Shown one piece after another: positions 1 to 8,408 of a stretch of DNA of 64,000 bases (positions are counted from its first letter, which is position 1; every line of letters starts with the position of its first letter). The DNA is from Methylobacterium sp. Leaf108. Its GTDB lineage: Bacteria > Pseudomonadota > Alphaproteobacteria > Rhizobiales > Beijerinckiaceae. Below the pieces are notes generated by a model. It had not been told where the DNA came from. It was given only the letters and a program-made list of their open reading frames with translations, and did no database searches. The stretch spans positions 436,128 through 500,127 of the forward strand of contig NZ_LMND01000001.1 of assembly GCF_001423265.1 (NCBI RefSeq), in the 5' to 3' direction. A program made the position numbers and the translations under genes.

Positions 1-280
1 GTCGAACTCACCGGCGTTCCTGACGACGCCCGATGCCTTCACGACACTGGTCTGCGCCGCCATCGAGGCCGAGACCGGCCTCGTGCCGGCGCTCTCCACC
101 ACCGGCGGCACCTCGGACGCCCGCTTCATCAAGGACGCCTGCCCGGTGATCGAGTTCGGCCTCGTCGGCGAGACCATGCACCGCACCGACGAATGCGTGG
201 CGGTGGCGGATCTGGAGAGGCTGACGGCGATCTACGGCCGGGTCCTGACCGCCTATTTCGGTGCGGCGTCCTCGTCGTAA
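1..280 (+). CDS. dapE: Succinyl-diaminopimelate desuccinylase, C-terminal part
   Basis: The reading frame is open from the window edge and ends at 280, so only about 92 C-terminal residues are present. The segment [11 protein letters not shown] followed by [10 protein letters not shown] is typical of the C-terminal catalytic lobe of DapE (M20 metallopeptidase family), where the late histidine of the ETMH motif helps bind the second zinc. DapE hydrolyses N-succinyl-LL-diaminopimelate in the lysine and peptidoglycan precursor pathway. Its end overlaps the end of the convergent truA gene by 28 bp. The N-terminal part lies outside the window. Confidence 0.9.
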   Translation, partial: SNSPAFLTTPDAFTTLVCAAIEAETGLVPALSTTGGTSDARFIKDACPVIEFGLVGETMHRTDECVAVADLERLTAIYGRVLTAYFGAASSS

Positions 281-1023
281 TCCACCCCCACGAACGTCAG
301 CCCCTGGGCCGGGGCCATCGGCCCGCATCGGCTGCGGTCGCGGCCGGCCAGGATGGCGGCCACGTCGGCCGGGCTGAACCGGCCGCAGCCGGCCATCATC
401 AGGGTGCCGGTCATGGCGCGGACCTGGTGGTGCAGGAACGAGCGGGCCGCGGTGGTGATGACGATCTCCTCGAACAGGCCCATCGTCGTCACCGCCACGT
501 CGAGGCGTTCGAGGGTGCGCACCGGGCTCTTGGCCTGGCATTCGGCGGCGCGAAAGGCAGTGAAGTCGTGGCGGCCCAGGAGCGTCTGCGCGGCCTCGTG
601 CATCGGCCCGGCATCGAGTTTCCAGGGCACGTGCCAGACGTGGGCGCGGGTGAGGGCCGCCGGGCTGCGCCGGTTGAGGATGCGGTAGCGATAGTGCCGG
701 CGGATCGCCGAATGGCGGGCGTCGAAGCTCTCGGGCACGACCTGCGCACTCACCACCGCGACGGGATGCGGCCGCAGGTGGGCGTTGAGGGCGTCGCGCA
801 CGGTGTCGGTGCGCCAGGCCTTCGTCAGGTCGAGGTGGGCGACCTGATGGATGGCATGGACGCCGGCATCGGTGCGCCCGGCGCAGGTGAGGCGTGACGC
901 CTCCCCCGAGAACCGCGTCACCGCCGCCTCGATCGTGCCCTGGACGGTGCGGTCCTCGGCCTGGCGCTGCCAGCCGCAGAACGGGGCGCCGTCGTATTCG
1001 ATCACGAGCTTGTAGCGCGGCAT
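253..1023 (-). CDS. truA: tRNA pseudouridine(38-40) synthase TruA
   Basis: This 256-residue protein makes pseudouridine at positions 38, 39 and 40 of the tRNA anticodon arm. The catalytic aspartate is D52 in the motif GRTDAGVHA, and the N-terminus [12 protein letters not shown] is the usual TruA start. I chose the ATG at 1023 because the longer open frame upstream is unlike any TruA. The gene is last in a leftward run def-fmt-truA, 34 bp after fmt. It is probably translated from an operon that links initiation, deformylation and tRNA modification. Its 3' end overlaps dapE tail to tail. Confidence 0.95.
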   Translation of the reverse strand: MPRYKLVIEYDGAPFCGWQRQAEDRTVQGTIEAAVTRFSGEASRLTCAGRTDAGVHAIHQVAHLDLTKAWRTDTVRDALNAHLRPHPVAVVSAQVVPESFDARHSAIRRHYRYRILNRRSPAALTRAHVWHVPWKLDAGPMHEAAQTLLGRHDFTAFRAAECQAKSPVRTLERLDVAVTTMGLFEEIVITTAARSFLHHQVRAMTGTLMMAGCGRFSPADVAAILAGRDRSRCGPMAPAQGLTFVGVDYDEDAAPK

Positions 1024-1057
1024 CAGCGACACGCCGCCGCGACGGCCGGGTGTCGGG

Positions 1058-1987
1058 TCACGGCAGCCGGAATCCGGGCGCCAGCCGGGCGCCGCCGACG
1101 AACTCGGGCCCGGTGGACACGCCGCCCTTGCCGGCGCGGCGCAGTTCCAGCAGCTCGACGGCACCCTCGCCGCAGGCGACGGTGCAGACCTCGTCGAGCA
1201 GGGTCCCCGGCGCCCCCGCCCCCGGCGCGACCCTGGCGCGCAGCACCTTCACCCGCTCCGGGCCCTTGCCGAGGTCGGCTTCGAAGAACGCGCCGGGGGC
1301 GGGCGACAGCCCGTTGATGTGATGGGCGACCTCCTCGGCCGGCAGGTCCCACCGGATGCGGCTCTCCGCATTGGTGATCTTGTGGGCGTAGACGACCCCG
1401 TCCTCGGCCTGTGGTGTCAGGGCGAGGCCGTCCCGGGCCAGGACCGCGAGCGCACGGGCCATCAGATCGGCGCCCGCCGGCATCAGGGCGTCGTGCAGGG
1501 CGCCGGCCGTCGTGCCCGGAGCGATGGGGATGCGGTGCTCCATCGCCACGGGGCCGGTGTCGAGGCCCGCCTCCATCCGCATCACGCCGACGCCGCTCTC
1601 GGCATCGCCCGCCATGATGGCCCGCTGGATCGGGGCGGCCCCGCGCCAGCGGGGCAGCAGGGAGGCATGCAGGTTGAGGCAGCCGTGGCGGGGAGCGTCG
1701 AGGATCGCCTGCGGCAGGATGATGCCGTAGGCCACCACCACACCGACGTCGGCGTCGTGGGCGCGGAAGGTCTCGGCCGCCTCCTCGCCGCGCAGGCTCG
1801 ACGGGGTCCGCACCGGCAATCCGAGGCGGTCGGCCAGCGCATGCACCGGCGAGGGGGTGAGGGCCATGCCGCGCCCGGCCTTGGCCGGCGCGCGGGTGTA
1901 GACGGCGACGACCGAGTGGCCGTCGGCCGCGAGCCGTTCGAGGGTCGCCGCGGCGAAGGCGGGAGTGCCCATGAAGACCAGTCTCAC
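1058..1987 (-). CDS. fmt: Methionyl-tRNA formyltransferase
   Basis: This 309-residue enzyme transfers a formyl group from 10-formyltetrahydrofolate to initiator Met-tRNA. The catalytic triad of the family is visible: N105 and H107 within NLHASLLPRWRGAAPI and D143 in GLDTGP. The start is a GTG at 1987 preceded by a good Shine-Dalgarno (GAGGGGA). The internal ATG at 1972 would cut into the first beta strand. The gene follows def by 31 bp and precedes truA by 34 bp, the classical def-fmt pairing. Confidence 0.95.
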   Translation of the reverse strand: MRLVFMGTPAFAAATLERLAADGHSVVAVYTRAPAKAGRGMALTPSPVHALADRLGLPVRTPSSLRGEEAAETFRAHDADVGVVVAYGIILPQAILDAPRHGCLNLHASLLPRWRGAAPIQRAIMAGDAESGVGVMRMEAGLDTGPVAMEHRIPIAPGTTAGALHDALMPAGADLMARALAVLARDGLALTPQAEDGVVYAHKITNAESRIRWDLPAEEVAHHINGLSPAPGAFFEADLGKGPERVKVLRARVAPGAGAPGTLLDEVCTVACGEGAVELLELRRAGKGGVSTGPEFVGGARLAPGFRLP

Positions 1988-2018
1988 GCGCGCTTCCCCT
2001 CGGGCGGTCGCGGCACGC

Positions 2019-2537
2019 TCAGGCGGCCTCGCCGCGCTTGGCCGCCTTGGCGAACTTCTTGGTGACACGGTCGCGCTTGAGCTTCGACAGGTGGTCGATG
2101 AACAGGACGCCGTTGAGGTGGTCGATCTCGTGCTGGATGCAGGTGGCGAGCAGCCCGTCCGCCTCGATCTCGCGCGTCGCGCCCTCGAGGTCGCGGAAGG
2201 CCACGCGGACCCGGTCCGGCCGCTCGACCTCGCCGTAGAACTCGGGGATCGACAGGCAGCCCTCGTCGTAGATCCGCTTCTCCTCGGACGCCCATACCAC
2301 CGTCGGGTCGAGGAAGACCTGCGGCTCGCGGGCGTTCTCGTCCTTCGAGGTGTCGATGGTGACGATGCGCTTGGCCACGCCAATCTGGATGGCGGCCAGC
2401 CCGACGCCGGGGGCGTCGTACATCGTCTCCAGCATGTCGGCGACGAGGGCGCGGACCTCGGGGGTGACGGCGCCCACGGGCTCGGAGACCAGACGCAGGC
2501 GCGAATCCGGCAGGATGACGAGGGGACGAATGGCCAT
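2019..2537 (-). CDS. def: Peptide deformylase
   Basis: This 172-residue metalloenzyme removes the N-formyl group from nascent proteins. All three family motifs are intact: GVGLAAIQ (residues 44-51), EGCLSIP (92-98, metal ligand C94) and QHEIDH (135-140, ligands H136 and H140, catalytic E137). The ATG at 2537 gives the standard N-terminus. It is the first of the three closely spaced genes def-fmt-truA. The 128 bp upstream towards lolD leave room for a separate promoter. Confidence 0.96.
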   Translation of the reverse strand: MAIRPLVILPDSRLRLVSEPVGAVTPEVRALVADMLETMYDAPGVGLAAIQIGVAKRIVTIDTSKDENAREPQVFLDPTVVWASEEKRIYDEGCLSIPEFYGEVERPDRVRVAFRDLEGATREIEADGLLATCIQHEIDHLNGVLFIDHLSKLKRDRVTKKFAKAAKRGEAA

Positions 2538-2665
2538 GACGTAACCGGACTGGAAAAAAGGGGTCGAACCGCGGGATCGCGGGCCGTCGCCGTCCGCCGT
2601 CGCGTCCCTGCCGCAGATAGGGTTTGACGGATCGCCGGTCAAATCGAGCGCCCGGGTACCGCCCC

Positions 2666-3379
2666 TCAGGCCAGCTGCTCGATGAGACCGTCGCGGATGG
2701 TGACGCGCCGGTCCATGCGGGCGGCGAGATCGAGGTTGTGGGTGGCGACCAAAGCGGCGAGGCCCGAGGCCCGCACCAGCGAGAGCAGGATGCCGAACAC
2801 GTGGGCGGCGGTGTGCGGGTCGAGGTTGCCGGTGGGCTCGTCGGCCAGCAGCAGGCGCGGCCCGTTGGCCACGGCGCGGGCGATGGCGACGCGCTGCTGC
2901 TCGCCGCCCGAGAGTTCGGCCGGGCGGTGGATCAGGCGGTCCTTGAGGCCGAGGAAGCTCAGGAGCTCGGTGGCGCGGGCCTTGGCGTCCTTGCCGCTCA
3001 GGCCGCGGATGAGCTGGGGCATCACCACGTTCTCCAGCGCCGAGAACTCCGGCAGCAGGTGATGGAACTGGTAGACGAAGCCCATCTGCTCGCGGCGCAG
3101 GCGCGTGCGCTCGGAATCGGCGAGCGTCGCGGTGGGGGTGCCGCCGATGTAGACCTCGCCCCCGTCGGGCCGCTCCAGCAACCCGGCGATGTGCAGCAGC
3201 GTCGACTTTCCGGCGCCCGAGGGCGCCACCAGGGCGACGAGTTCTCCCGGCCAGATCGCCAGGTCGGCACCGCGCAGGATCTCCAGGGCGCCATGGCCCT
3301 GGCTGTAGCGACGCACGACCTGCGAAAAGAACAGGGCCGGGACCGGCTGGTCGCCGGCCGCCTCGGCTGATGGGGGCAT
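2666..3379 (-). CDS. lolD: Lipoprotein-releasing ABC transporter ATP-binding protein LolD
   Basis: This 237-residue ATPase powers extraction of outer-membrane lipoproteins from the inner membrane. The Walker A motif APSGAGKST is at residues 52-60, and the LSGGEQQRV signature and [12 protein letters not shown]alker B follow in order. The [12 protein letters not shown] segment after Walker A is characteristic of LolD. The ATG at 3379 has an upstream AGAGGA, while an earlier in-frame start at 3430 has no family support. It lies 123 bp downstream of the lolC/E permease gene. Confidence 0.92.
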   Translation of the reverse strand: MPPSAEAAGDQPVPALFFSQVVRRYSQGHGALEILRGADLAIWPGELVALVAPSGAGKSTLLHIAGLLERPDGGEVYIGGTPTATLADSERTRLRREQMGFVYQFHHLLPEFSALENVVMPQLIRGLSGKDAKARATELLSFLGLKDRLIHRPAELSGGEQQRVAIARAVANGPRLLLADEPTGNLDPHTAAHVFGILLSLVRASGLAALVATHNLDLAARMDRRVTIRDGLIEQLA

Positions 3380-3502
3380 GGGAAGTGTCCTCTCGTCCGC
3401 TCGGCGGGCAAGGCGTCGGCAAACCGACACCTCGCCCGCTCAAGTTTTTGGTTTGGCGCAGGTTCTGATCGCAAAACCGCGGGGCACTTTTGCGGACCCT
3501 GC

Positions 3503-4807
3503 TCAGCCGTAGCGCAGGGCCTGCACCGGATCGAGCCGGGCGGCGCGCCACGAGGGATAGAGCGTCGCGATCAGCGACAGGGCGATCGAGGTGACCACCA
3601 CGACGGTGATCTCGTTGGCGTTCATCTCCGCCGGGATCTCGGCGAGGAAGCGCACCGTCGGGTCCCAGGCGGTGGGAAACAGCACCCGCTGGATCGGCTT
3701 GATGTTGAGGGTGATGAGCGTGCCCAGCGCCAGCCCGCCCAGCGTGCCGACCACGCCGATGAGCGCGCCGTTGATGAGGAACACCCGCATCACCGTGCCC
3801 GGCGTGGCGCCCATGGTGCGCAGGATCGCGATGTCGCTCGACTTGTCGCGCACAAGCAGGATCAGCCCGGAGACGATGTTGAGGGTCGCCACCACCACGA
3901 TCAGGCTGAGGATGAGGAACATCACGTTGCGCTCCACCTCCAGCGCCCCGAAGAAGGTGCGGTTGCGCTGGCGCCAGTCGGTGAGCACCACCGGCCGCTC
4001 GGCGGCCATCTCCAGGTCGGAGCGCAGGGCGCCGACCGCGTCGGCGTTGTCGACGTAGACCTCGATGAGGCTGACGTCGCCCTCGCGGTTGAAGTAGGCC
4101 TGGGCCTCGGCCAGCGGCATGAAGACGAAGGTGGCGTCGAACTCGGTCATGCCGATCTCGAACACCGCCTTGATCGTGTAGGCCTTGGTGCGCGGGGCCG
4201 TGCCGAACGGGGTGGTGGCGCCCTTCGGGGTCGAGAGGGTGATGTTGTCGCCGGCCTGCAGGCCCAGCGCCTCCGCGAGGCGGCGGCCGACCGCGACGCC
4301 GGTGCCGTCGTCGAAGCCGGCGAGCGTTCCCGCGCGCAGGTTCTTGGCGATGGCGCCGATCTTGTCGATGTCCTCCGCGCGGATGCCGCGCACCAGCACG
4401 CCGCTGCCGCCATAGGGCGAGGAGGCGAAGGCTTGGCCCTCGACGAGGGGAATCGCCGAGCGCACGCCGGCCACCTTGGACAGGCGGTCGGCGAGATCGG
4501 CGTAATCGGTGAAGGCGGTGTCCACCGGCGTGACGAAGACGTGGCCGTTGATGCCGACGATCTTGGACAGGAGCTCGCTGCGGAACCCGTTCATCACCGA
4601 GAGCACGATGATGAGGGTGGCGACCCCGAGGGTGATGCCGAGCACCGAGAAGAACGCCACCACCGAGACGCCGCCGCCGCGGCGGCGCGCCCGCAGGTAG
4701 CGCCCGGCGAGGATCCACTCGAACCCGGCGAAGGGGGGCGTGTCGCCCCGCTTGAAACGGGACGGCAGGTCCTTGAGGCGGGCCGTGACCTTGGCGAGCG
4801 CGCTCAT
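3503..4807 (-). CDS. lolC: Lipoprotein-releasing ABC transporter permease (LolC/LolE family)
   Basis: This 434-residue inner-membrane permease has one transmembrane segment near residues 47-70, a large periplasmic domain, and three C-terminal membrane segments between about 305 and 420. The N-terminal [16 protein letters not shown] and C-terminal [18 protein letters not shown] segments are typical of the MacB/FtsX-like LolC/E family. A single permease gene next to lolD suggests a homodimeric LolF-like arrangement, as in many alphaproteobacteria; that is inference. It is downstream of proS. Confidence 0.9.
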   Translation of the reverse strand: MSALAKVTARLKDLPSRFKRGDTPPFAGFEWILAGRYLRARRRGGGVSVVAFFSVLGITLGVATLIIVLSVMNGFRSELLSKIVGINGHVFVTPVDTAFTDYADLADRLSKVAGVRSAIPLVEGQAFASSPYGGSGVLVRGIRAEDIDKIGAIAKNLRAGTLAGFDDGTGVAVGRRLAEALGLQAGDNITLSTPKGATTPFGTAPRTKAYTIKAVFEIGMTEFDATFVFMPLAEAQAYFNREGDVSLIEVYVDNADAVGALRSDLEMAAERPVVLTDWRQRNRTFFGALEVERNVMFLILSLIVVVATLNIVSGLILLVRDKSSDIAILRTMGATPGTVMRVFLINGALIGVVGTLGGLALGTLITLNIKPIQRVLFPTAWDPTVRFLAEIPAEMNANEITVVVVTSIALSLIATLYPSWRAARLDPVQALRYG

Positions 4808-4928
4808 GCCGGTCCCGTCGTACCGGTCGAACGCCGCGAAAGCCGCGACGTGCGCGTTCCGGAGGTCATCGGGAACGCGGCGAGCCGCTCCCCGTCTTCG
4901 CGCGTCGCGTCCTGATCCTGCGCTCGCA

Positions 4929-6254
4929 TCAGACCCGCTTCAGGCGAGCGAGCAGGTCGATCGGGGCCAGGGTCTCGCGCTCGCCGCCGGCGCGGCGCTT
5001 GACCTCGACCTTGCCCTCCGCGAGCCCGCGCGGGCCGACGATGACCTGCCAGGGCAGGCCGATCAGGTCGGCGGTGGCGAACTTGGCGCCCGGCCGCTCG
5101 TCGCGGTCGTCATAGAGGACGCTGAGGCCGCCGGCCTCCAGCATCGCCTGAATCTCGGTGCAGGCGGCGTCGGTGGCCCCGTCGCCGGTCTTGAGGTTGA
5201 TGAGCGCCACGTCGAAGGGCGCCACCGCGTCCGGCCAGACGATACCGGCCTCGTCGTGCGAGGCCTCGATGATCGCCGCCACCAGACGGCTCGGGCCGAT
5301 GCCGTAGGAGCCCATGTGGACCGGCCGGTCGACGCCGTCCGGCCCCGTCACCTTGGCGCCCATCGCCTCGGAGTACTTGGTGCCGAAATAGAAGATGTGG
5401 CCGACTTCGATGCCGCGGGCCGCCATCCGGCGCTCGTCGGCGACCTCGGCGAAGGCCGCCGGCTCGTGCATCTCGCTGGTGGCCGCGTAGAGGGAGGTCC
5501 AGCGGTCGACGGTCCCCTGCAGGCCGGCCACGTCCTCGAAGTCGGTGGTGGCGGGAGGGATGTCGAAGGCGAGGTAGTCGCGGTCGCAGAACACCTCGCT
5601 CTCGCCGGTCTGGGCGAGGATGATGAACTCGTGGCTGAGGTCGCCGCCGATGGGGCCGGTGTCGGCCCGCATCGGGATCGCCTTGAGGCCGAGCCCGGCG
5701 AAGGTGCGCAGGTAGGCGACGAACATGCGGTTGTAGGCGTGGCGTGCCGCCGCCTGGTCGATGTCGAAGGAATAGGCGTCCTTCATCAGGAACTCGCGCG
5801 AGCGCATGGTGCCGAAGCGCGGGCGGACCTCGTCGCGGAACTTCCACGAGATCTGGTAGAGGTTCTTGGGCAGGTCCTTGTAGGAGCGCACGCTGCCGCG
5901 GAAGATCTCGGTGACGACCTCCTCGGCGGTGGGGCCGTAGAGCATCTCGCGGTCGTGCCGGTCCTTGATGCGCAGCATTTCCTTGCCGTAGGCGTCGTAG
6001 CGGCCGGACTCCTTCCACAGCTCGGCCGATTGCACGGTGGGCATCAGGAGTTCGATCGCCCCGGCGCGGTCCTGCTCGGCCCGCACCACGTCGCAGACCT
6101 TGTTGAGGACGCGCAGGCCGAGCGGCAACCAGGCGTAGATGCCGGCGGCTTCCTGGCGGATCAGCCCGGCGCGCAGCATCAGGCGGTGGGAGACGATCTC
6201 CGCTTCCTTGGGCGTCTCGCGCAAGGTCGGCAGGAAGTAGCGGGACAGACGCAT
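4929..6254 (-). CDS. proS: Prolyl-tRNA synthetase
   Basis: This 441-residue class II synthetase charges tRNA-Pro. It is the short alphaproteobacterial/mitochondrial type without the editing insertion found in the roughly 570-residue E. coli enzyme. The N-terminus [19 protein letters not shown], the motif 2 region [17 protein letters not shown] and the motif 3 region [14 protein letters not shown] are clear. The ATG at 6254 was chosen over upstream extensions that contain no synthetase sequence. The gene opens the leftward run proS-lolC-lolD-def-fmt-truA. Confidence 0.96.
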   Translation of the reverse strand: MRLSRYFLPTLRETPKEAEIVSHRLMLRAGLIRQEAAGIYAWLPLGLRVLNKVCDVVRAEQDRAGAIELLMPTVQSAELWKESGRYDAYGKEMLRIKDRHDREMLYGPTAEEVVTEIFRGSVRSYKDLPKNLYQISWKFRDEVRPRFGTMRSREFLMKDAYSFDIDQAAARHAYNRMFVAYLRTFAGLGLKAIPMRADTGPIGGDLSHEFIILAQTGESEVFCDRDYLAFDIPPATTDFEDVAGLQGTVDRWTSLYAATSEMHEPAAFAEVADERRMAARGIEVGHIFYFGTKYSEAMGAKVTGPDGVDRPVHMGSYGIGPSRLVAAIIEASHDEAGIVWPDAVAPFDVALINLKTGDGATDAACTEIQAMLEAGGLSVLYDDRDERPGAKFATADLIGLPWQVIVGPRGLAEGKVEVKRRAGGERETLAPIDLLARLKRV

Positions 6255-6479
6255 GGACGGCCTTGACGAGAAAAGCTCGCGACGGCCCGGAGGGCGCACG
6301 CCGGCGCACACAACACATTGCCCTGGAAAAACACAAGCGTAGACGGGCAACGGTTTCGGTTTGCGGCCGCCTCGGCGCCGATGCCGGGGCCCTCCCCCGT
6401 CCGCGACCGATGCCGGCGACGGGGCATGACAGTTTGTCGCGTCCGTTGCAGAAAAACGCAAGGAACCTTCTCTGCCCGC

Positions 6480-6508
6480 GTGACAATACGAATTCTTGTT
6501 CCTATAAG
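6480..6508 (+). promoter_or_regulatory. Sigma70-like promoter of a candidate small RNA
   Basis: A -35 box GTGACA (6480-6485) and a -10 box TATAAG (6503-6508) are separated by exactly 17 bp, in a locally AT-rich patch of an otherwise GC-rich gap. No protein gene follows on this strand, and a terminator stands about 150 bp downstream. Confidence 0.5.
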
Positions 6509-6514
6509 CGGCGC

Positions 6515-6661
6515 CGCGATGGTCGCGTTGCTGTCCAGAGGCAATGCGCGGTCCGAGTCTCGGGAGGAACAGTCAGCCGCCGCGCCAGCAAGGCGTGAGA
6601 TAATTCAAGGCTGAAACGAGAGCACCGTCTTAAAAAGCAAGGCATTCGCCTTGCTTTTTTT
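6515..6661 (+). ncRNA. Candidate small RNA of about 147 nt
   Basis: The segment lies between the promoter-like boxes at 6480-6508 and an intrinsic terminator at 6632-6660. A predicted 8-bp hairpin pairs CGCGTTGC with GCAATGCG around a short loop (roughly 6533-6560). A smaller CGCC/GGCG hairpin follows near 6590. It does not match 6S, SRP or tmRNA hallmarks that I know, and no ORF in it looks real. The terminator could instead serve only the leftward formyltransferase gene, so existence of the RNA is an inference. Confidence 0.42.
6632..6660. terminator. Bidirectional intrinsic terminator
   Basis: Perfect 12-bp arms (6632-6643 and 6648-6659) enclose the loop ATTC. An A-run on the left and a T-run on the right give a U tract to transcripts from either direction. 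It lies just past the stop codon of the leftward formyltransferase gene and at the end of the rightward small-RNA candidate. Confidence 0.85.
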
Positions 6662-6670
6662 ATTGTCCGC

Positions 6671-7537
6671 TCACCGACCGATCTGGCCGACGTCGCTCGC
6701 CGCCACCGGGCTCCAGCGCAGGATCTGGACGTAGCCGTCCCTGGCGGCCACCACCACCTGCCGGCGGTAGCGGTTGACGATGGTGCCGGGCGTATGGCGA
6801 TGCGCCTCGTGCCAGCCCTCGGCCTGCGCGACGTAGACGCGGCCGTCGCCGAGGCGGGCGATGGTCTCGATGGTGCCGAAGGCCCGGACCCGGCGCAGGA
6901 CCGCGTCGACCCCCGCCCGGAAATCGAGGGTGCGGTCGGCATCCGTCACCCGCGCCCAATAGGAGCCCTCCCCCTGCGGCTCGGCCGCCCGCCAGCGGGC
7001 GGGCAGCTCCCGGGCGACCGGCCCGAGCGCGATCCGCCGCGCCGCCATCTGGCATTTGGCCAGCAGGGTCTCGTGGGTGTCGGCCGGCGTGAGCGGGAAG
7101 TGGTCGCGGGCCAGGATGTCGCCGGTGTCGAAGCCGGCCTCGCCGAGGACATGGGCGGTCACCCCCCAGCGCTCGTGGCCGTCCGCGATGGCGCGGAACA
7201 GGGGATAGGGTCCGCGCCCGACCGGCAGCGGCGACGGGTGGACGTTCAGGGCGTAGGCCGCCCGCCCCTGCCAGCCGGTCACCAGCCAGGGATAGCCGGC
7301 CACCACCAGGGCCCAGTCCCGCCCGTGGACCTGGGCCAGGGCGTCCAGATCGGCGACCTTGAGGCGGGAGAGCTGCATCGGCACGCGGTGGCGCCGGGCC
7401 TGGGCCACCACCGCCTCGTTGTGGTCGTAGAGCCCGTCGCAGGGCCGGGTGAACAGCTTGATCGGTGTCCAGCCCGTCTCGATCAGCGCATCGAACACGC
7501 CCCCGAGGAAATCGATGCCGGCGAAGGCGAACTTCAT
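6671..7537 (-). CDS. Stand-alone formyltransferase-domain protein (Fmt-like)
   Basis: This 288-residue protein has a formyltransferase fold like Fmt and ArnA. The catalytic residues N98 and H100 (in NVHPSPLPVGRGPYPL) and D137 (GFDTGD) are all present, and the C-terminal part resembles the Fmt C-terminal domain. It differs from the true fmt at 1058-1987, lacks the HASLLPRWRGAAPI signature, and so probably formylates another substrate, such as a sugar nucleotide or amino compound, using 10-formyltetrahydrofolate. No sugar-biosynthesis genes are adjacent. The ATG at 7537 starts the family-like MKFAFAGIDF. A terminator follows directly. Confidence 0.8.
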   Translation of the reverse strand: MKFAFAGIDFLGGVFDALIETGWTPIKLFTRPCDGLYDHNEAVVAQARRHRVPMQLSRLKVADLDALAQVHGRDWALVVAGYPWLVTGWQGRAAYALNVHPSPLPVGRGPYPLFRAIADGHERWGVTAHVLGEAGFDTGDILARDHFPLTPADTHETLLAKCQMAARRIALGPVARELPARWRAAEPQGEGSYWARVTDADRTLDFRAGVDAVLRRVRAFGTIETIARLGDGRVYVAQAEGWHEAHRHTPGTIVNRYRRQVVVAARDGYVQILRWSPVAASDVGQIGR

Positions 7538-7669
7538 GAGGTGTCTCGATCGGTCGATGGAGGGTGGCCGTCGCCTGCGACGCCGCAACCGGGTGTCGCG
7601 GCGCGGGGTGGGGTCCCCAGCGGACGCTTGCGCCTTACCTAGCCTGTCTGGACGGGAATGGGAGCGGGC

Positions 7670-8404
7670 ATGAAGCGAGTGGTGATCTACGGGGGCACCG
7701 GAGGCATCGGCGCCGCCACCGCGCGGGCCCTGCGCGCCCGCGGCGTTCCGCTCCACCTCGCGTCCCGCGATGCGGCCCGCCTCGCCGAGCTCGCCGAGGC
7801 ACTCGGGGACACCACCGTCACGGCCGGCGACGTCACCGATCCGGCGTTCTTTTCGCGGGTGACCGAGGAGGCGGGCGGCGAACTCGGCGGCCTCGTCTAT
7901 GCGGTGGGCACCATCACCCTGCGCCCGCTGGCACGGCTGACGGCGCAGGACGCGGAGACCGACTTCCGCATCAACGCGCTGGGCGCCTTCCTGGCGGTCC
8001 AGGCCGCGGCACCCGCCCTCAAGGCAGGCGCCGGCGCGGCGGGGGCCGGCGTCGTCCTGTTCTCCACCGTGGCGGTCTCTCAGGGCTTCACGGCGCACGC
8101 CTCGGTGGCGATGGCCAAGGGCGCGGTCGAGGGGCTGGCCCTGTCGCTGGCCGCCGAGCTCGCGCCGCAGGTGCGCATCAACGTGGTGGCGCCGTCGCTG
8201 ACGCGCACGCCGCTGGCCACGGCCATCACCGCCAACGAGACCCTCGCCTCGGGCATCGCCGCGATGCACGCGCTCCAGCGCCTGGGCACGCCCGAGGACG
8301 TCGGCGCGCTGGCCGCCTTCCTGGTCTCGGAGGAGGCCGGTTGGATCACCGGGCAGGTGATCGGGGCCGACGGCGGCCGCTCCACCCTGCGCACCAAGGG
8401 CTGA
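7670..8404 (+). CDS. Atypical short-chain dehydrogenase/reductase
   Basis: This 244-residue Rossmann protein has a clear nucleotide-binding motif GGTGGIG (residues 8-14), the structural asparagine in INALG and lysine 150. The catalytic tyrosine of the YxxxK motif is replaced: the stretch is SVAMAK, with valine 146 at the tyrosine position. The catalytic serine position holds threonine 133. It may bind a nucleotide cofactor without classical SDR chemistry. The start at 7670 has a good GGGAG ribosome site; an ATG at 7658 is possible. It ends 4 bp before the photolyase gene, so the two are almost certainly cotranscribed. Confidence 0.85.
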   Translation: MKRVVIYGGTGGIGAATARALRARGVPLHLASRDAARLAELAEALGDTTVTAGDVTDPAFFSRVTEEAGGELGGLVYAVGTITLRPLARLTAQDAETDFRINALGAFLAVQAAAPALKAGAGAAGAGVVLFSTVAVSQGFTAHASVAMAKGAVEGLALSLAAELAPQVRINVVAPSLTRTPLATAITANETLASGIAAMHALQRLGTPEDVGALAAFLVSEEAGWITGQVIGADGGRSTLRTKG

Positions 8405-8408
8405 GCCC

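Larger units (their letters stand above)
6255..6670. other. Intergenic region between proS and a formyltransferase gene
   Basis: This 416-bp gap should hold the leftward promoter of proS. Its right part holds a rightward sigma70-like promoter (6480-6508), a stretch able to form hairpins, and a strong intrinsic terminator (6632-6660). These are annotated separately as a candidate small RNA. I see no credible protein-coding frame. Confidence 0.6.

Noticed and set aside
193..897. Long plus-strand open frame opposite truA
   Set aside because: It is a GC-rich shadow of truA without family resemblance or a ribosome site.
2555..2600. tRNA-like GGTCGAACC string upstream of def
   Set aside because: No cloverleaf can be formed around it, and no acceptor or anticodon arm is seen.
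2019..4718. Single 899-codon minus-strand frame covering def to lolC/E
   Set aside because: Only its last 172 codons match a protein (def). The remainder is the wrong frame of lolD and lolC/E.
6515..6661. 6S, SRP or tmRNA identity for the small-RNA candidate
   Set aside because: There is no closing stem and central bubble of 6S, no SRP tetraloop helix and no tRNA-like ends.
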